A stretch of DNA of 64,000 nt from Paralithodes platypus (Eukaryota; Arthropoda; Malacostraca; Decapoda; Lithodidae), in NCBI GenBank assembly GCA_032716605.1, contig CM064502.1:51577270-51641269 (forward strand). Direction: 5' to 3'. Of this stretch, positions 44,590 through 54,887 are shown in pieces. Position 1 is the stretch's first letter, and each line of letters starts with the position of its first letter. The translations under genes were made by a program, and so were the position numbers. The notes under the pieces were generated by a model that was given only the letters and a program-made list of their open reading frames with translations, did not search any database and was not told where the DNA came from.

Positions 44590-44659
44590 CAGGGGTGTCA
44601 AACTCATTGGCTCTGGTGGGCCAAATTTGACACGGTCCAATATTGTAGGGCCGCATTAA

Positions 44660-44867
44660 CCCCTTCTGTACCGGGGACGTTTTTTATATTTTATTTTAGC
44701 TATGTTTACAGGATATTGTGCAGTGTAAGAAGGATCTGTGGTAGTAAAAAGGAATAAGTGTGATAGTTCGAAGCCTATCAATTGCTGGAAGCCCTTTTGA
44801 AACTGAATAAAATTGTCAAATAGTAGCAATATTAAAGTTAAAAAAGACGTGGCTGGTACAGAAGGGG
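44660..44867. mobile_element. MITE-2 inside the hAT-like element
   Basis: TTAA (44656-44659), CCCCTTCTGTACCGGGGACG at left, GACGTGGCTGGTACAGAAGG at right, then CTAA (44868-44871; a degraded TTAA). Interior GAAACTGAATAAAATTGTC is the arm shared with the copies at 55820 and 33882. Confidence 0.88.
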
Positions 44868-45038
44868 CTAATGTAGCAGGCCAAATATGATATACCGGTA
44901 ATGTCTCCATCCGTCCTAATATACATTAAAATAAATGATTCATATTATCCAGATTTAATAATTTCAGAAAATATTCAAAACACATAACAAATATAGTATT
45001 TAAATATGTATTTACGGCAACTGGAGCGCCTGTCGCAC

Positions 45039-45254
45039 TATACTCTATTTTTTCCAGCTGATGATAAATTGAGTCCCTTAGTAGCTGATTTCTCGATACT
45101 TTATAGACAAATATGAAACTACTATGGCTGTGTGTCGTATTAATGCCAAGTTTTCATAATTAACATCATATTTCGCTACAGAATCTACCTTATAGCTGAG
45201 TAAACAAGATAGTAACAAGGCGATTTATTCTCAGCTGGAAAACAATAGAGTATA
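45039..45254. mobile_element. MITE-3 copy 3, inside the hAT-like element
   Basis: Both ends read inward TATACTCTATT(T/G)TTTTCCAGC; TATA at each boundary suggests a TA duplication. Interior TTTCATAATTAACATCATAT matches copy 1. Confidence 0.85.
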
Positions 45255-45639
45255 GTTGTGTGTTATCCACGTAGCCTTGGGCCACATACTGAGCATGACT
45301 GCAAGAACCGTCCCACTGGCCCCAAATTGAGCATATCATAAACCCGTTGACGATTTTATTAAGCTTAAGAAGATTGTCTAAGGGTGAAAGAGTATTTAAT
45401 CTAGTTTAAGCTTCTTACTCTCACAAATACTTCCTAGAATATAAACTTAACTTAATATAGTACAAACATATAATATATTTAAGAAATAATAATTATGTCT
45501 AGAATAAAAATACAATATTTGACACTACTTGGCCGAACTGGTTCGCGGGCCGCATTCTAGAGGGAGGGGTACCGCATGCGGCCCGCGGGCCGCATGTTTG
45601 ACACCCCTGATCTAAACCATTACACCACCTACACAGTAT

Positions 45640-45844
45640 TTATCATTGCATGTAACGCCCACTAAAGTGAAAGCAATATAATCAAAGTTATTAGCATCTT
45701 CCACTATTTGTATTAGCACTGTCTTAAGTTAGGACGGTTGTAGCTCACTACCGAAGCAACACGTTAAATCCTATAATTATAAATCCAAATTGTCCCGCAT
45801 TACCTCCCTGAACTTGCCCCCAGCCCCCTTCTTCTCTCTCTCTC

Positions 45845-45887
<43 letters not shown>

Positions 45888-46816
45888 CTTGGATTACTTG
45901 TTAACGTCATATGCATATCAAATATTCATAATCCTACCATTACAATCCATCGGTTTATTTGGCATTACCGGAACATTACCTCAACGCGCACTATATTAAG
46001 CTGCACACGGCTAGGCCCTTCAGTCCAACACACACCTTCAAGGATCCTCCAACTTTCAGACAGAGCTGTGGTATGGCCTAGATCCCCTGTCGACCCTTTC
46101 GGCCATTGCCCGTGGCCCTCACGCTGGCAGTAAGGGCAACGTAGTACCCGATGAAGAAAATGATACGTTCTTGCAGTGGTGTGAGGCGGCAATTAGCAAG
46201 TTTAACTACCGCTCAGGCCGCCATGCAAGGCTAACACGCACTTGATATTCAGAGCAATGAATCAAGCGAAATGATAGAAAAAACAATTTCATTCACACGA
46301 AGTCATGACATGCAAAGGACTGACCTGCACGGTAAGTACAATATTCATGTTGCGGGAATACCACCCTAGTGACCAAGGCAATACGAACCCAGTTCCCTTA
46401 TCAACCCAGCATATCAAGTGGAAATAAAAAGTCCATCTTCATCTGTGCCAGGCGAGAGCAGGCGAGAATGGATCTACGGGTATAAGGGAGGAAGGTCGAT
46501 GATGGCTGGTCCTCCGCGGCCCTGTCGGTAATTTTAGCCGTTAGCTGTTGATAGCGGGGCTGAGGGCGGCCGCCAGACGCCGTAACTCTGCCTTGGTAAG
46601 CCAATCTGACAGTCTATACTTAACGTGTGAACAAACCTGCTATTTTAAAGTGCTCTTCAGCGGAGCCAACTGAAAGCTTGTGTTTATACGTTCAGATAAA
46701 ATGGTGGTCGCGGGAGTTGAAGGGGGCGAGTCATCTGTCAAGCTTTGTCCACATGTCACTATATGGACAGAGGGGTGATGGAAGTGAGGTGTGACAAGCG
46801 CAGTCTCTTCAGCGCC
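45640..46816. other. No supported gene; AT microsatellite; GC-richer block
   Basis: 45846-45886 is an AT dinucleotide run. 45960-46650 is GC-richer, with palindromic-looking GCGGCCGCC near 46567 and frames on the minus strand, one with a CPYC motif, none identifiable. It may be an unrecognised repeat or part of a host locus. Confidence 0.4.
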
Positions 46817-46820
46817 TTAA

Positions 46821-47155
46821 GGGGGGTCACCTGCTTTTTTCCTCTCTTTCTCTGGCTTGTGTCCATTCGGCCCCATTCAACCTACTGTTTTAAGAGGTTA
46901 ATCCCCATCCAGGTGTCAATTTCTTCCTGGCGAGCCAGCATTGTATGGAGAAATCCGGCTTCGCCGGAGAGATTTTTCTATTGAAAAATGTACAAATTTA
47001 GCCTGCTGTCAAAAACATTTTAAGAAATATGCTGGCTCGCTACCGCTCGCCAGGATAAAATCGACACCTGGATAGGGATAAACGTCTTAAAACAGTAGGC
47101 TGAATGGATACAACCCAGAGAGAGAGAGAGAGAAAATATATCGAGGTGGGCCCCC
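46821..47155. mobile_element. MITE-1 class 2, 335 bp, exact TTAA flanks
   Basis: TTAA (46817-46820), GGGGGGTCACCTGC at left, GAGGTGGGCCCCC at right, TTAA (47156-47159). Left and right ends are the two different terminal types of class 2. The left core is deleted to GGCGAGCCAGCA; the right arm keeps GGCTCGCTACCGCTCGCCAGG-like sequence. The centre has CCGGCTTCGCCGGAG. Confidence 0.9.
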
Positions 47156-47159
47156 TTAA

Positions 47160-48028
47160 TAAACACGGAGGTTGTCTCTTCGCGGGTTTTCATTAGTTAG
47201 GAGGATAATTAATATGCCGGCAAGCGAGGGTAGCATTGGATGAGGAAGATGACAGTGGAGGTGATGGTGATGGAGTGAAAGCGCTTGGGGGGTAATGGTG
47301 GAGGAGGCTGAGGTGGAGAGCGGTTATGTGGAAAGGTTGCGTGGGCTGGTGGAAGGGGTGGTGGTTGGGGGAAGGGATGGTTATTGGTGGTGAGTTGGGG
47401 AAGGGACGGCGGTATATGATGGTAGTGTGGGGAGATAAATGCTGAGAGAGAAACGTTAGGATTGTGAGGTGTTTAGAGATGTGGTTTTAGAAATGATGTT
47501 GGGATTGTGAGGTGTGAGGAAGTATTGGTTTGGAGGATAAGTAATAATTCAATCAATCAGCTATATTTCATAATACATATACAAGGGTCATACGTATTAC
47601 ATATCGGCAGTTATACAAAACAAATATCACAATTCTAAATAATTATTAAAAACAGTAAAATCCTTGCAGTGGTGGTTATACGGTGTATAGAGGTACGGAT
47701 AGGGTTATAGGTAGCGCCAACAAACTTGACAATAATCTTGACCCCTTAACTTCGCATAACTCAACATGAATGAAAGCAATCGAGCTGACATTTCTATCAT
47801 TAGCGAAGTGCCCATCAGGAAATAGGTTTGGATACTTACAGCCAGTTTGCTCTAGGCCCTTTAGAGTTATGAGTAGTTAAGGGGCCAAGACAATTGTCAA
47901 GTTCGTTGGCGCTACCTATAGTGAGTTGAGCGCCGGAAAGGTGTTGGGGAAGACATTATTTCTGGTGAAGTGTGAGTTACTGTAATGGTGGTAGATAGGG
48001 ATGGTAAGGTGAGATGAAATAGGTGATG
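47160..48028. other. GT/GA-rich spacer with MITE-4 copy 2
   Basis: 47220-47560 is purine-rich, dominated by GGTGATGG, GGTGGT and GGAGG words; no gene. MITE-4 lies at 47706-47920. Confidence 0.5.
47706..47920. mobile_element. MITE-4 copy 2, 215 bp
   Basis: TATAGGTAGCGCCAACAAAC at left mirrors GTTCGTTGGCGCTACCTATA at right; inner TTGACAATAATCTTGACCCC against GGGGCCAAGACAATTGTCAA. Same family as 41415-41631. Confidence 0.88.
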
Positions 48029-48032
48029 TTAA

Positions 48033-48287
48033 GGGAGCCCACCTCGTTTTTTGTTCTCTTTCTCTCCCTCTCTCTTTGGCTTGTATCCATTCGGCCCCAT
48101 TCAGCCTACTGTTTTAAGACGTTTACCCCCATCTACAGTAGGTATCAATATTTTCCTGGCGAGCGGTAGCGAGCCAGCATATACTGTATATATACAGTAT
48201 ATATATTTTTTTTTACAACAAGCTAAATTTGTACATTTTTCGATAGAAATAGAGGGAAAGATAATAAAAAAAGCCTGGTGACCCCCC
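48033..48287. mobile_element. MITE-1 class 2, internal-deletion form, 255 bp
   Basis: TTAA (48029-48032), GGGAGCCCACCTCG at left, GCCTGGTGACCCCCC at right, TTAA (48288-48291). The left arm and core are intact (GGCGAGCGGTAGCGAGCC), but the right arm lacks its core and most of its length; only GTACATTTTTCGATAGAAA and the terminus remain. Confidence 0.88.
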
Positions 48288-48424
48288 TTAATGCATTGTG
48301 GAGATATGTGTGAAGATAGGGAATTGAATGGTGTTGGTGATTACGTAATGCCATTTGTGGATGAAATAGGTGTTACAGTTGTTAGCAAAATATAGTGATG
48401 ATAGGTATTGGAAGAACTAAGATA

Positions 48425-48562
48425 AACTATAATGTAACTATAATGTAACTATAATGTAACTATAATGTAACTATAATGTAACTATAATGTAACTAGAATA
48501 AGATAGATTGTACACCACTTTGTAACTGTCACCTTAATAAAAAAAAAAAAAAAAAAAAAAAA
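48425..48562 (+). repeat. 11-bp tandem and A-run
   Basis: AACTATAATGT is repeated six times (48425-48490). Then GTACACCACTTTGTAACTGT and AATAAA lead into about 24 A (48538-48562), which looks like the 3' end of an unidentified retroposed sequence. Confidence 0.75.
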
Positions 48563-48599
48563 GGAAAAAACAAATAATAAATTAAGGGAAGACAAGTAT

Positions 48600-48950
48600 A
48601 GACTCAAGGGAGGAGAGTATACACACACACACTCTCTCTCTCTGTCCCCCCATACAAACAAATTGGAAGAACAAATCCAAAGAGTGGTGGCAACAGATTA
48701 AATTACAGAGGTAACAATGAGTGGTGTGAATACAAATGGGAATCGAGAACTATGAATGCAGATCAAATTGAAAGGGTGATAAGGGTATACACGTTTATAG
48801 GGCTATAGGACGTGTGCATTTTGGCCAAACCACCTTAGGATGCGATTGCGTCCACCGGTGTGCGGGAGGGTTAATACTATTGATAATGGATGTATTACAA
48901 ACTTAAATATTATATTTATTTATTATTTATTATTATTTTATTCAGCTCTG
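48600..48950. other. No gene; short CA/CT microsatellite
   Basis: ACACACACAC followed by CTCTCTCTCT at about 48623-48645; the rest has nothing recognisable. Confidence 0.5.
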
Positions 48951-48954
48951 TAAG

Positions 48955-49086
48955 GACCCATAGCAATAATAACGCTTCAGACTATCTCAACCAACCCTAT
49001 TTACTACTACAGTTACTTCCTAAGCTGCATACTATCGTCTAAATATAGCTAGACAAAAATATAACACGTCGCTGGTACTCAAAGGG
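48955..49086. mobile_element. MITE-2, right half
   Basis: Contains CGCTTCAGACTATCTCAA, ATCGTCTAAATATAGCTAG and the end ACACGTCGCTGGTACTCAAAGGG, then TTAA (49087-49090). The left terminus is missing. Confidence 0.65.
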
Positions 49087-49089
49087 TTA

Positions 49090-49160
49090 ATTATATATGT
49101 ATATATGTATGTATGTATGTAATGTATGTAATGTATGTAATGTATGTAAATTAGTTAGAT
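49090..49160. repeat. TATG/TGTA microsatellite
   Basis: Runs of TATGTATG and TAATGTATG units. Confidence 0.9.
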
Positions 49161-49390
49161 AGTCATACATACACAATATATGAAGAATGAGTAGAGAAAA
49201 ATAAATACATATTTTGCAATCAGGAATAAGAGTCAGAAACAGCCCGAATACATAAATCCGTCATAAGTTCCTTAACAGTATTTTTCCACTTTATCTCCGA
49301 GTTTTCCAGTTTATGGAGAGGGAACATTAGACATATTGGCATTTTGGCTCGAACATTCCTTGATTTTGGCTCTGTCAATCTTTCAACTCT

Positions 49391-49975
49391 GAGGGAGGCA
49401 TTCGTCACAGGCTGTTCTTCCTTTTGTCTCCCTCATCCGCATAAACAAAAAAGACAAGGTATGGAGCAAGAGACAGTACTTACACATTTTGGGGAGGCAC
49501 TCGTCAAAGGCTGTTCTCCCTTTTGTCTCCCTCATCCACATATTCAAAACAAACAAAACCAAAACACGATATGGGGCAAGAGACAGTACTTACACATTTT
49601 GGGGAGGCACTCGTCAAAGGCTGTTCTCCCTTTTGTCTCCCTCATCCACATATTAAAAACAAACAAAACCAAAACCAAAACACGATATGGGGCAAGAGAC
49701 AGTACTTACACATTTTGGGAAGGCACTCGTCAAAGGCTGTTCTCCCTTTTGTCTCCCTCATCCACATAGAATAACAAAACAAAACAAAAACAAAAACAAG
49801 ATATGGGGCAAGAGACAGTACTTACTAATTTGGGGGAGGCACTCGTCACAGGCTTTTCTTCCTTTTGTCTCCCTCATCTACATAGAAAACAAAACAAAAA
49901 CAAGGTATGGAGCAAGAGAGTACTTACTAATTTGGGGGAGGCACTCGTCACAAGCTTTTCTTACCTTTGTCTTTG
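49391..49975 (+). repeat. Minisatellite made from the LINE C 3' end, six units
   Basis: The region starts at about 49340 as ordinary LINE C 3' UTR (TTGGCTCGAACATTCCTTGA). From 49391 the last part, GGGAGGCACTCGTCA through TTTTGTCTCCCTCATCC plus an A-rich tail and the linker ATGGGGCAAGAGACAGTACT, is repeated with unit starts near 49392, 49491, 49601, 49717, 49833 and 49935 (period 99-116 bp). Length differences come from the A/C-rich tail. A clear example of a retroelement tail turned into a tandem array. Confidence 0.9.
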
Positions 49976-50035
49976 TGGTGGTGTTGGTTAGGGCGTGATG
50001 TCAACCCCCCCCCGCCCCCGCCTCCACTGGTAAGG

Positions 50036-50395
50036 GAAGCTGGGCCGTTTTTCTGGTACCCCTTCTTCCTCATGTTTAGCCCAATTAGTTTTCGGATTGT
50101 AAGACGTTCGCCTCAATAGTTTGTTGATTTAAAAAAAAATCGTCCCATTTCTATATCAAGACCTTTCGTGCCATTTAGGTGTCGATTTCTTCCTGGCGAG
50201 CGATAGCGAGTGTTATTTCAAGAGAAACCGGCTTTCGGCCGGGACATTGTACTACCCAAAAATGTACAAATTTATCTTGAAGGGGGGTCTAGTGTTTTTT
50301 GTTTTGTTTAAGCTTAATGAAGGTCTAGCGAGGAAACTAAAAAATAAATGACTACCGGTATATAAATAAATAGACCCCCAAAACTAACCCCTGTC
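50036..50395 (+). mobile_element. MITE-1 class 1, ends degraded
   Basis: AAGGGAAGCTGGGC at left, CCCCTGTCCCCTT at right; CCTCATGTTTAGCCC, TTTCGTGCCATTTAGGTGTC, GGCGAGCGATAGCGAG, CCGGCTTTCGGCCGGG and AGGTCTAGCGAGGAAACTA present. No clean TTAA. Confidence 0.8.
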
Positions 50396-50516
50396 CCCTT
50401 ATCTCTAACTCACCCGCCACCTTGGGGGCTGTTGTAGTGGTTTTGATTATTATTGTTGATGGTTTTAACTGTTTTTGCCTATTCCTAGCCACGTATTGTT
50501 TAGTTTGTCCCTTAGA

Positions 50517-50870
50517 CTAAATATAACGCCTCCCCCGACGTCTTTCAAGTAAACAAAAATACAATAACGTAATTAAATTAATACAATATATCAATAAATA
50601 AATAAATAAAATAAACAAATGCAAATATAAAAACCGTCCCCAGATTCCATTCCAACTAAATTTGACAATTTTGCGGTAGAAAATGTCTAGATAAAAAATC
50701 GTTTTCTTCAGAATTGCAGGGTTGTTGTCGGTCGCCCAGAACAGAATGACACATAACTGGGGCAAAACGTCAAATAATCGCCAACCAAATGGGACAAAAC
50801 GCCACAAAATAGCTAAACTAGAGAGGTGAAACAGGGGTAGTAAAAAACAAAAAAAAACAAATACCTCTCG
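50517..50870 (-). mobile_element. Old, diverged MITE-1
   Basis: Weak but ordered similarity: TTTTGCGGTAGAAAATGTC, TTCAGAATTGCAGGGTTG, CGGTCGCCCAGAA, then NAAACGTCNAA subrepeats with AATGGGAC. The core is strongly mutated; the ends are not defined. Confidence 0.55.
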
Positions 50871-50920
50871 GAATAAATAGGGTTAAGAGGAAGAGAGCAG
50901 CACTTGCGGTATGACTTTAG

Positions 50921-51294
50921 GGGAAGATGGGCTGTTTTTCTGGTCCCCCTTCTTCCTTATGTTTAGCCCCATTAGTTTTCAGATTATAAGATGGTCGGAC
51001 CATTAGTTTGGCGATTTTAAGACCTTTCGCCTCATTTCTTTGTCAATATTATGACTTTTCGTGTAATTTAGGTGTCAATTTTTCCCTGGCGAGCGATAGC
51101 ACGCCTGTAATTTAAGAGAAACCGGCCTTCGGCCTTGACGTTTTTCTATCGAAATATGTAAAAAATTATCTTGAAGGAGGGTCTTGGTCGGGTGTCATTT
51201 AAGCTTAACATGGAGGTCTAGGGAGGCAACTATTAAAATAATAAACATATAGGCTACAGTACATAAATTAGCAAATAAATACGCCCCTCTCCCC
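50921..51294 (+). mobile_element. MITE-1 class 1, 374 bp
   Basis: TTAG (50917-50920), GGGAAGATGGGCTG at left, GCCCCTCTCCCC at right, TTAA (51295-51298). Three AAGAC/GACTTTTCG subrepeats, core GGCGAGCGATAGCACGCC (one change), CCGGCCTTCGGCC and GGAGGTCTAGGGAGG. Confidence 0.87.
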
Positions 51295-51379
51295 TTAACT
51301 GTGGGCCGCTCATACTGCTGCCCCCGGGTGGAGGTCTGCAACCCCTCTTTACCTAGGTACGGTCGGCGTATTCCAAGTA

Positions 51380-51592
51380 AAGCCGGTATCACACGAGAGC
51401 TTTTATAGTCAACATTCGATTATCAAAATTTTTCTGGCAACATTTCTGGACTATTTTGCACTGGTATCGGACACTAGACTGATGATAGATGAATTTAGGT
51501 AACCGAATGATTTTAGATGTTTACCTCATAAGCTGCCAGACCAGTGTTGAGGATAAATGTTGAGGGAAAATACACTCGTGTGATACTGGCTT
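51380..51592. mobile_element. MITE-5 copy 2, 213 bp
   Basis: AAGCCGGTATCACACGAGAG at left and CACTCGTGTGATACTGGCTT at right. Same length and order as 32679-32891. Confidence 0.85.
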
Positions 51593-51738
51593 AAGTGTAT
51601 TATTTGCTATCTCTGTCATTATACAGTTGTGGAGGAGCAAATGAGATCATCGAGGTCCACCCATCACCCTCTTTTGTGTATATACATATTAACGGATATT
51701 AGCGAAATTTGTTAAATACAATAATTTGGTATTATTAT

Positions 51739-51953
51739 CCCTTTGAGTACCAGCGACGTGTGTTATATTTTATTCTAGCTATAGGCCTATTTAGACGATA
51801 TTATAAAGATTAGGAAGGATCTGTGGTAGTTATAAAAGGATTGGTTGAGATACTTTGAAATCTTTATATTGTTAGAGATGCTTCCTAAGCTGAAGAAAAT
51901 CGTCTACTAGTTGCCAGAATATGATGATAAGGACGTCCCTGGTACTGAATGGG
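51739..51953. mobile_element. MITE-2 relative with TTAT flanks
   Basis: TTAT (51735-51738), CCCTTTGAGTACCAGCGACG at left, GACGTCCCTGGTACTGAATGGG at the right end region, TTAT (51954-51957). Interior ATTTAGACGATATTATAAAG and GAAAATCGTCTACTAG are inverted arms. Confidence 0.8.
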
Positions 51954-52100
51954 TTATCAGTCAATTAAATGGGTCTTTCGCCATGTAACTGCAATCACAT
52001 TCAGACTCCACTCTACAGACGAAAATGGTAACAATATTAAACCTAGACCAAGAAATTAGAGAAGAGAGTTGATTAGGATAAGTTGGGTTAGCTCAGTTAA

Positions 52101-52407
52101 GGTAGCCCACCTCGCTTTTTTATATTTCTCTCCTTTTCTCTCTTTCCCTGGCTTGCATCCATTCAGCCCCATTCAGCCAAATGTTTTAAGACGTTTATCC
52201 CCATCCTGGTATTGGCGAGCGATAGCGAGCCAGCATTGTATGGAGAAATCCGGCTTCGCCGGAGACATTTTTCTATCGAAAAAATTACAAATTTAGCTTG
52301 CTGTCAAAACAAAAATATAAATATGCTGGCTCGCGGAAAATATAGACACCTGGATGGGGGGCTAAGCATTATGGAGAAGGGGGTCCAGAGAAACGGTCTG
52401 TCTCCCC
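52101..52407. mobile_element. MITE-1 chimera: class 2 left arm, class 1 right end
   Basis: TTAA (52097-52100). The left is class 2 (AGCCCACCTCGC, CATCCATTCAGCCCCATTCA, core, CCAGCATTGTATGGAG, CCGGCTTCGCCGGAG). After GACACCTGGATGGGG it switches to the class 1 end (GCTAAGCATTATGGAGAAGG, GTCCAGAGAAA, GTCTCCCC) before TTAA (52408-52411). Confidence 0.82.
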
Positions 52408-52411
52408 TTAA

Positions 52412-53329
52412 GACTCATAGAACACTAATCAATATGTCGACCTAAATATTCACGAAACAAAATGAAAGAAAACATATACAAGTATCGAAAGAATAATGAT
52501 GGAATGAGAAAGTCGCAAACAGGAATCACGAAGTACGGTAAAGTTGAAGACAATCCTTTTATCTTACTATAATTTTGTATACCAAACAGTTTCAAACAAA
52601 AAAAAATTTATTTGTAACATCAGTGGATTTTAGTGATCCATACGATTCAAAGTAAAGAGAAGAATTGAAATGTACAACGAAATATTTCTTTAGTTCTTCC
52701 CAAAATAGTAGAAACTGTGGCAAATGTATATCAAAGAAACAGAGCGAATATTGAAACAAGTAAACACACAAAGGATGATCTTAATTTACTAAGGAAATAT
52801 GTCATGGCAGAACAACGCCATTTAAAATAATTACTATAAAACAACGACAAAATGTAGACAAAATGAAGCAGAAATATGTTAAATGTAAGTGTCTTATGAT
52901 GCCGAGTTTTTATTGTTAATTGAAAATCTGGAAGATGCAGCAAGCAATCTGAAACGACTAGTGAGCGTAGATGAACAACTTTGATTCTAAATATATAATA
53001 TATATTTTGGAATATAAAGAAACAGTTTGCATTGTTAGGAGTGAACATGGCTGAAAAATAAAGTATTTTGACTTCAATTGGAAAGCAATAGAACATAATA
53101 TAAATAATGCCACGGCGAGTAAGAGACATGAGGGGCGTCTTGTTAGACAACTTCAAGAGAGCCCTCGATGTCTAACTTCAAAAGTGCCAGACGAGCCCAT
53201 CTTCGCAGGGGAGCGTGCTGCCCCTTCGAACAGTCTGCTGCACCAGATCACCACCCAGAACGAGGGGCAGTGCGCTCCTCTGTGCCACTAGATGAGTGGC
53301 GAACACAACCTTAGGTGACCTTAGGTGTA
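52412..53329. other. No recognisable gene
   Basis: AT-rich sequence; minus-strand frames near 52731-53156 and 53178-53399 show no recognisable domain. Confidence 0.5.
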
Positions 53330-53361
53330 GGCCAGTGTTCGTATGCGTACGAACACTGGCC
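53330..53361. repeat. Perfect 14-bp inverted repeat, 4-base loop
   Basis: GGCCAGTGTTCGTA (53330-53343), TGCG, TACGAACACTGGCC (53348-53361). Would form a strong hairpin. Confidence 0.92.
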
Positions 53362-53699
53362 ACTGAGAATCCTCGACAGTGGAGAAATGCAATTGGCATT
53401 ATATTAACATATATATTATCATTTTTTTTTGGCAGCTTTTAAACATTTAAAGCACATTGCATACATAGTTATGTTTTACCTTTTCATGTAGACGTAGCAT
53501 ATACTGGAGCTTAGTCTTTTATTTATTTGTATTTTTATGGGGACTTTGCCATCCAGAACATCTAAAAAGATATCTTGGGCCACAAACATACAATATATAT
53601 TTGGGACACGAATTTTACTCTCCTTTGCTATATATATACTGTATATATATATTACATATTAGTAGTTGTACATGAGGCAGTAAAGAGGAAATAAGAGTT

Positions 53700-54554
53700 T
53701 ATGCATTAGAAGTGTGTGGTGTTGATAGTTATGAGGAGATATTTAATGGAACATTAAGTAGATCCCGTACTTCGGATCATCCTCATCCTTGTTTACGTAT
53801 TGCTGATGAAAATAATATGGATGTGACAAGTTTGTATTTGCTGGGTGTTACTCTCGATTCTTATTGACTTTCGAGAATCATCTTCGCTCCTAGTCATCTT
53901 CAACTGCTGAAAAGATAGCCTTGCTTCGCAAGTGTTATAAAACATTTGCTTGCGACACCACTGTAATCAAATAATTGTATGCGTTTATGTTGTTACATTT
54001 TGAATTGTGCTCACAAGTTTCGATGTCAGCTGCCACCTGCCATCTAAATTTGATTGATAACACTCCTAATTCAGTAAAATAAAGTCTTCCTACGTTGTCT
54101 CTGGACTTAATTCATGGGCGTCAAATGGTACCCTTAGCATTGTATTCAAAGTCTTAAATAATGGTCTGCATCCTTTGCATAGTGTTTTCCCCGACCCCTT
54201 TGCTCCAGCATGTGTAACAAGGACTACTTTGAATATTAATGACTATGTCATGAATCGTGTAAAGGTTTCTGAGACTCAGTTTTCTATGTGTTATATTCCA
54301 TCTTTGATTGAGTTGTGGAATATTTTTGTCTAATGGGATTGTACATGCGGATAATGTTTCTACTATTTATGTCTAGTTTTTGCAGCACCAATTTTATTCT
54401 AAAAGCTTAATTCTTTTAAAAATTAAATTGACCTGTTATTTTACAAGATATTTATTGGATATTTGTGATTATTTTAATTGACTTGATCATCCTACTCGAG
54501 TACCTAATTTTTCCTTCTGGGCTCTCTACCTAAGCCCTTTCATTTATTTTATTT

Positions 54555-54585
<31 letters not shown>

Positions 54586-54715
54586 GTTTTTGTCGTAGTC
54601 GTCTTTGCTTTTCTCCGGTGCCTTCGGGTATTATGTGTGGATTAAATCTTTACTGTTGTTTCTGCACCCTGTTGGGAGGCTCCGGTGGCTTACATTAAAC
54701 TAATAATAATTATCA
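53700..54715 (+). pseudogene. Decayed LINE RT C-terminal fragment
   Basis: Pieces in several frames: LLGVTLDS (about 53838), then YAFMLLHFEYC-like, RQMVPLALYSKVLNNGLHPL (about 54118-54185), SVFPDPFAPACVTRTTLNIND and IPSLIELWN (about 54295). This is the thumb and C-terminal region of a LINE pol, where LWNxLP is the usual end. A short AATAATAATTA tail near 54700-54713 may be its 3' end. Clade unknown; many stops. Confidence 0.68.
54538..54585. repeat. ATTT microsatellite
   Basis: About ten TTTA/ATTT units. Confidence 0.93.
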
Positions 54716-54887
54716 TCTCCCGAAAATTAATATTCCTTGAATAATTAAAGCTCAGGTTGTTATATTTAAAGTATTTTGCGATCTCAAAAGGTTCCAATGT
54801 CTTGCTACAATCAGAAGCGGAGCTAGTTTATAATATAGTATGTTAATTATAATTGTTATTATTATTTTGTGTTGTGTTCAGTTATTT

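Larger units (their letters stand above)
44590..45609. mobile_element. hAT-like non-autonomous element, 1,020 bp, 8-bp target duplication
   Basis: Starts CAGGGGTGTCAAACTC and ends GTTTGACACCCCTG, the terminal repeat of a well-known hAT group. Flanking 8-mers are ACCTAAAC (44582-44589) and ATCTAAAC (45610-45617), one mismatch, and they match the intact SINE copy 1 (ATCTAAACC in reverse). GC-rich subterminal GGGCCGCA and GCGGCCCGCGGGCCGCA. No transposase frame. It hosts a MITE-2 and a MITE-3. Confidence 0.9.

Noticed and set aside
45965..46192. Zinc-finger-like small gene (CPYC motif)
   Set aside because: Only one Cys pair, no recognisable fold and no support for splice sites or expression.
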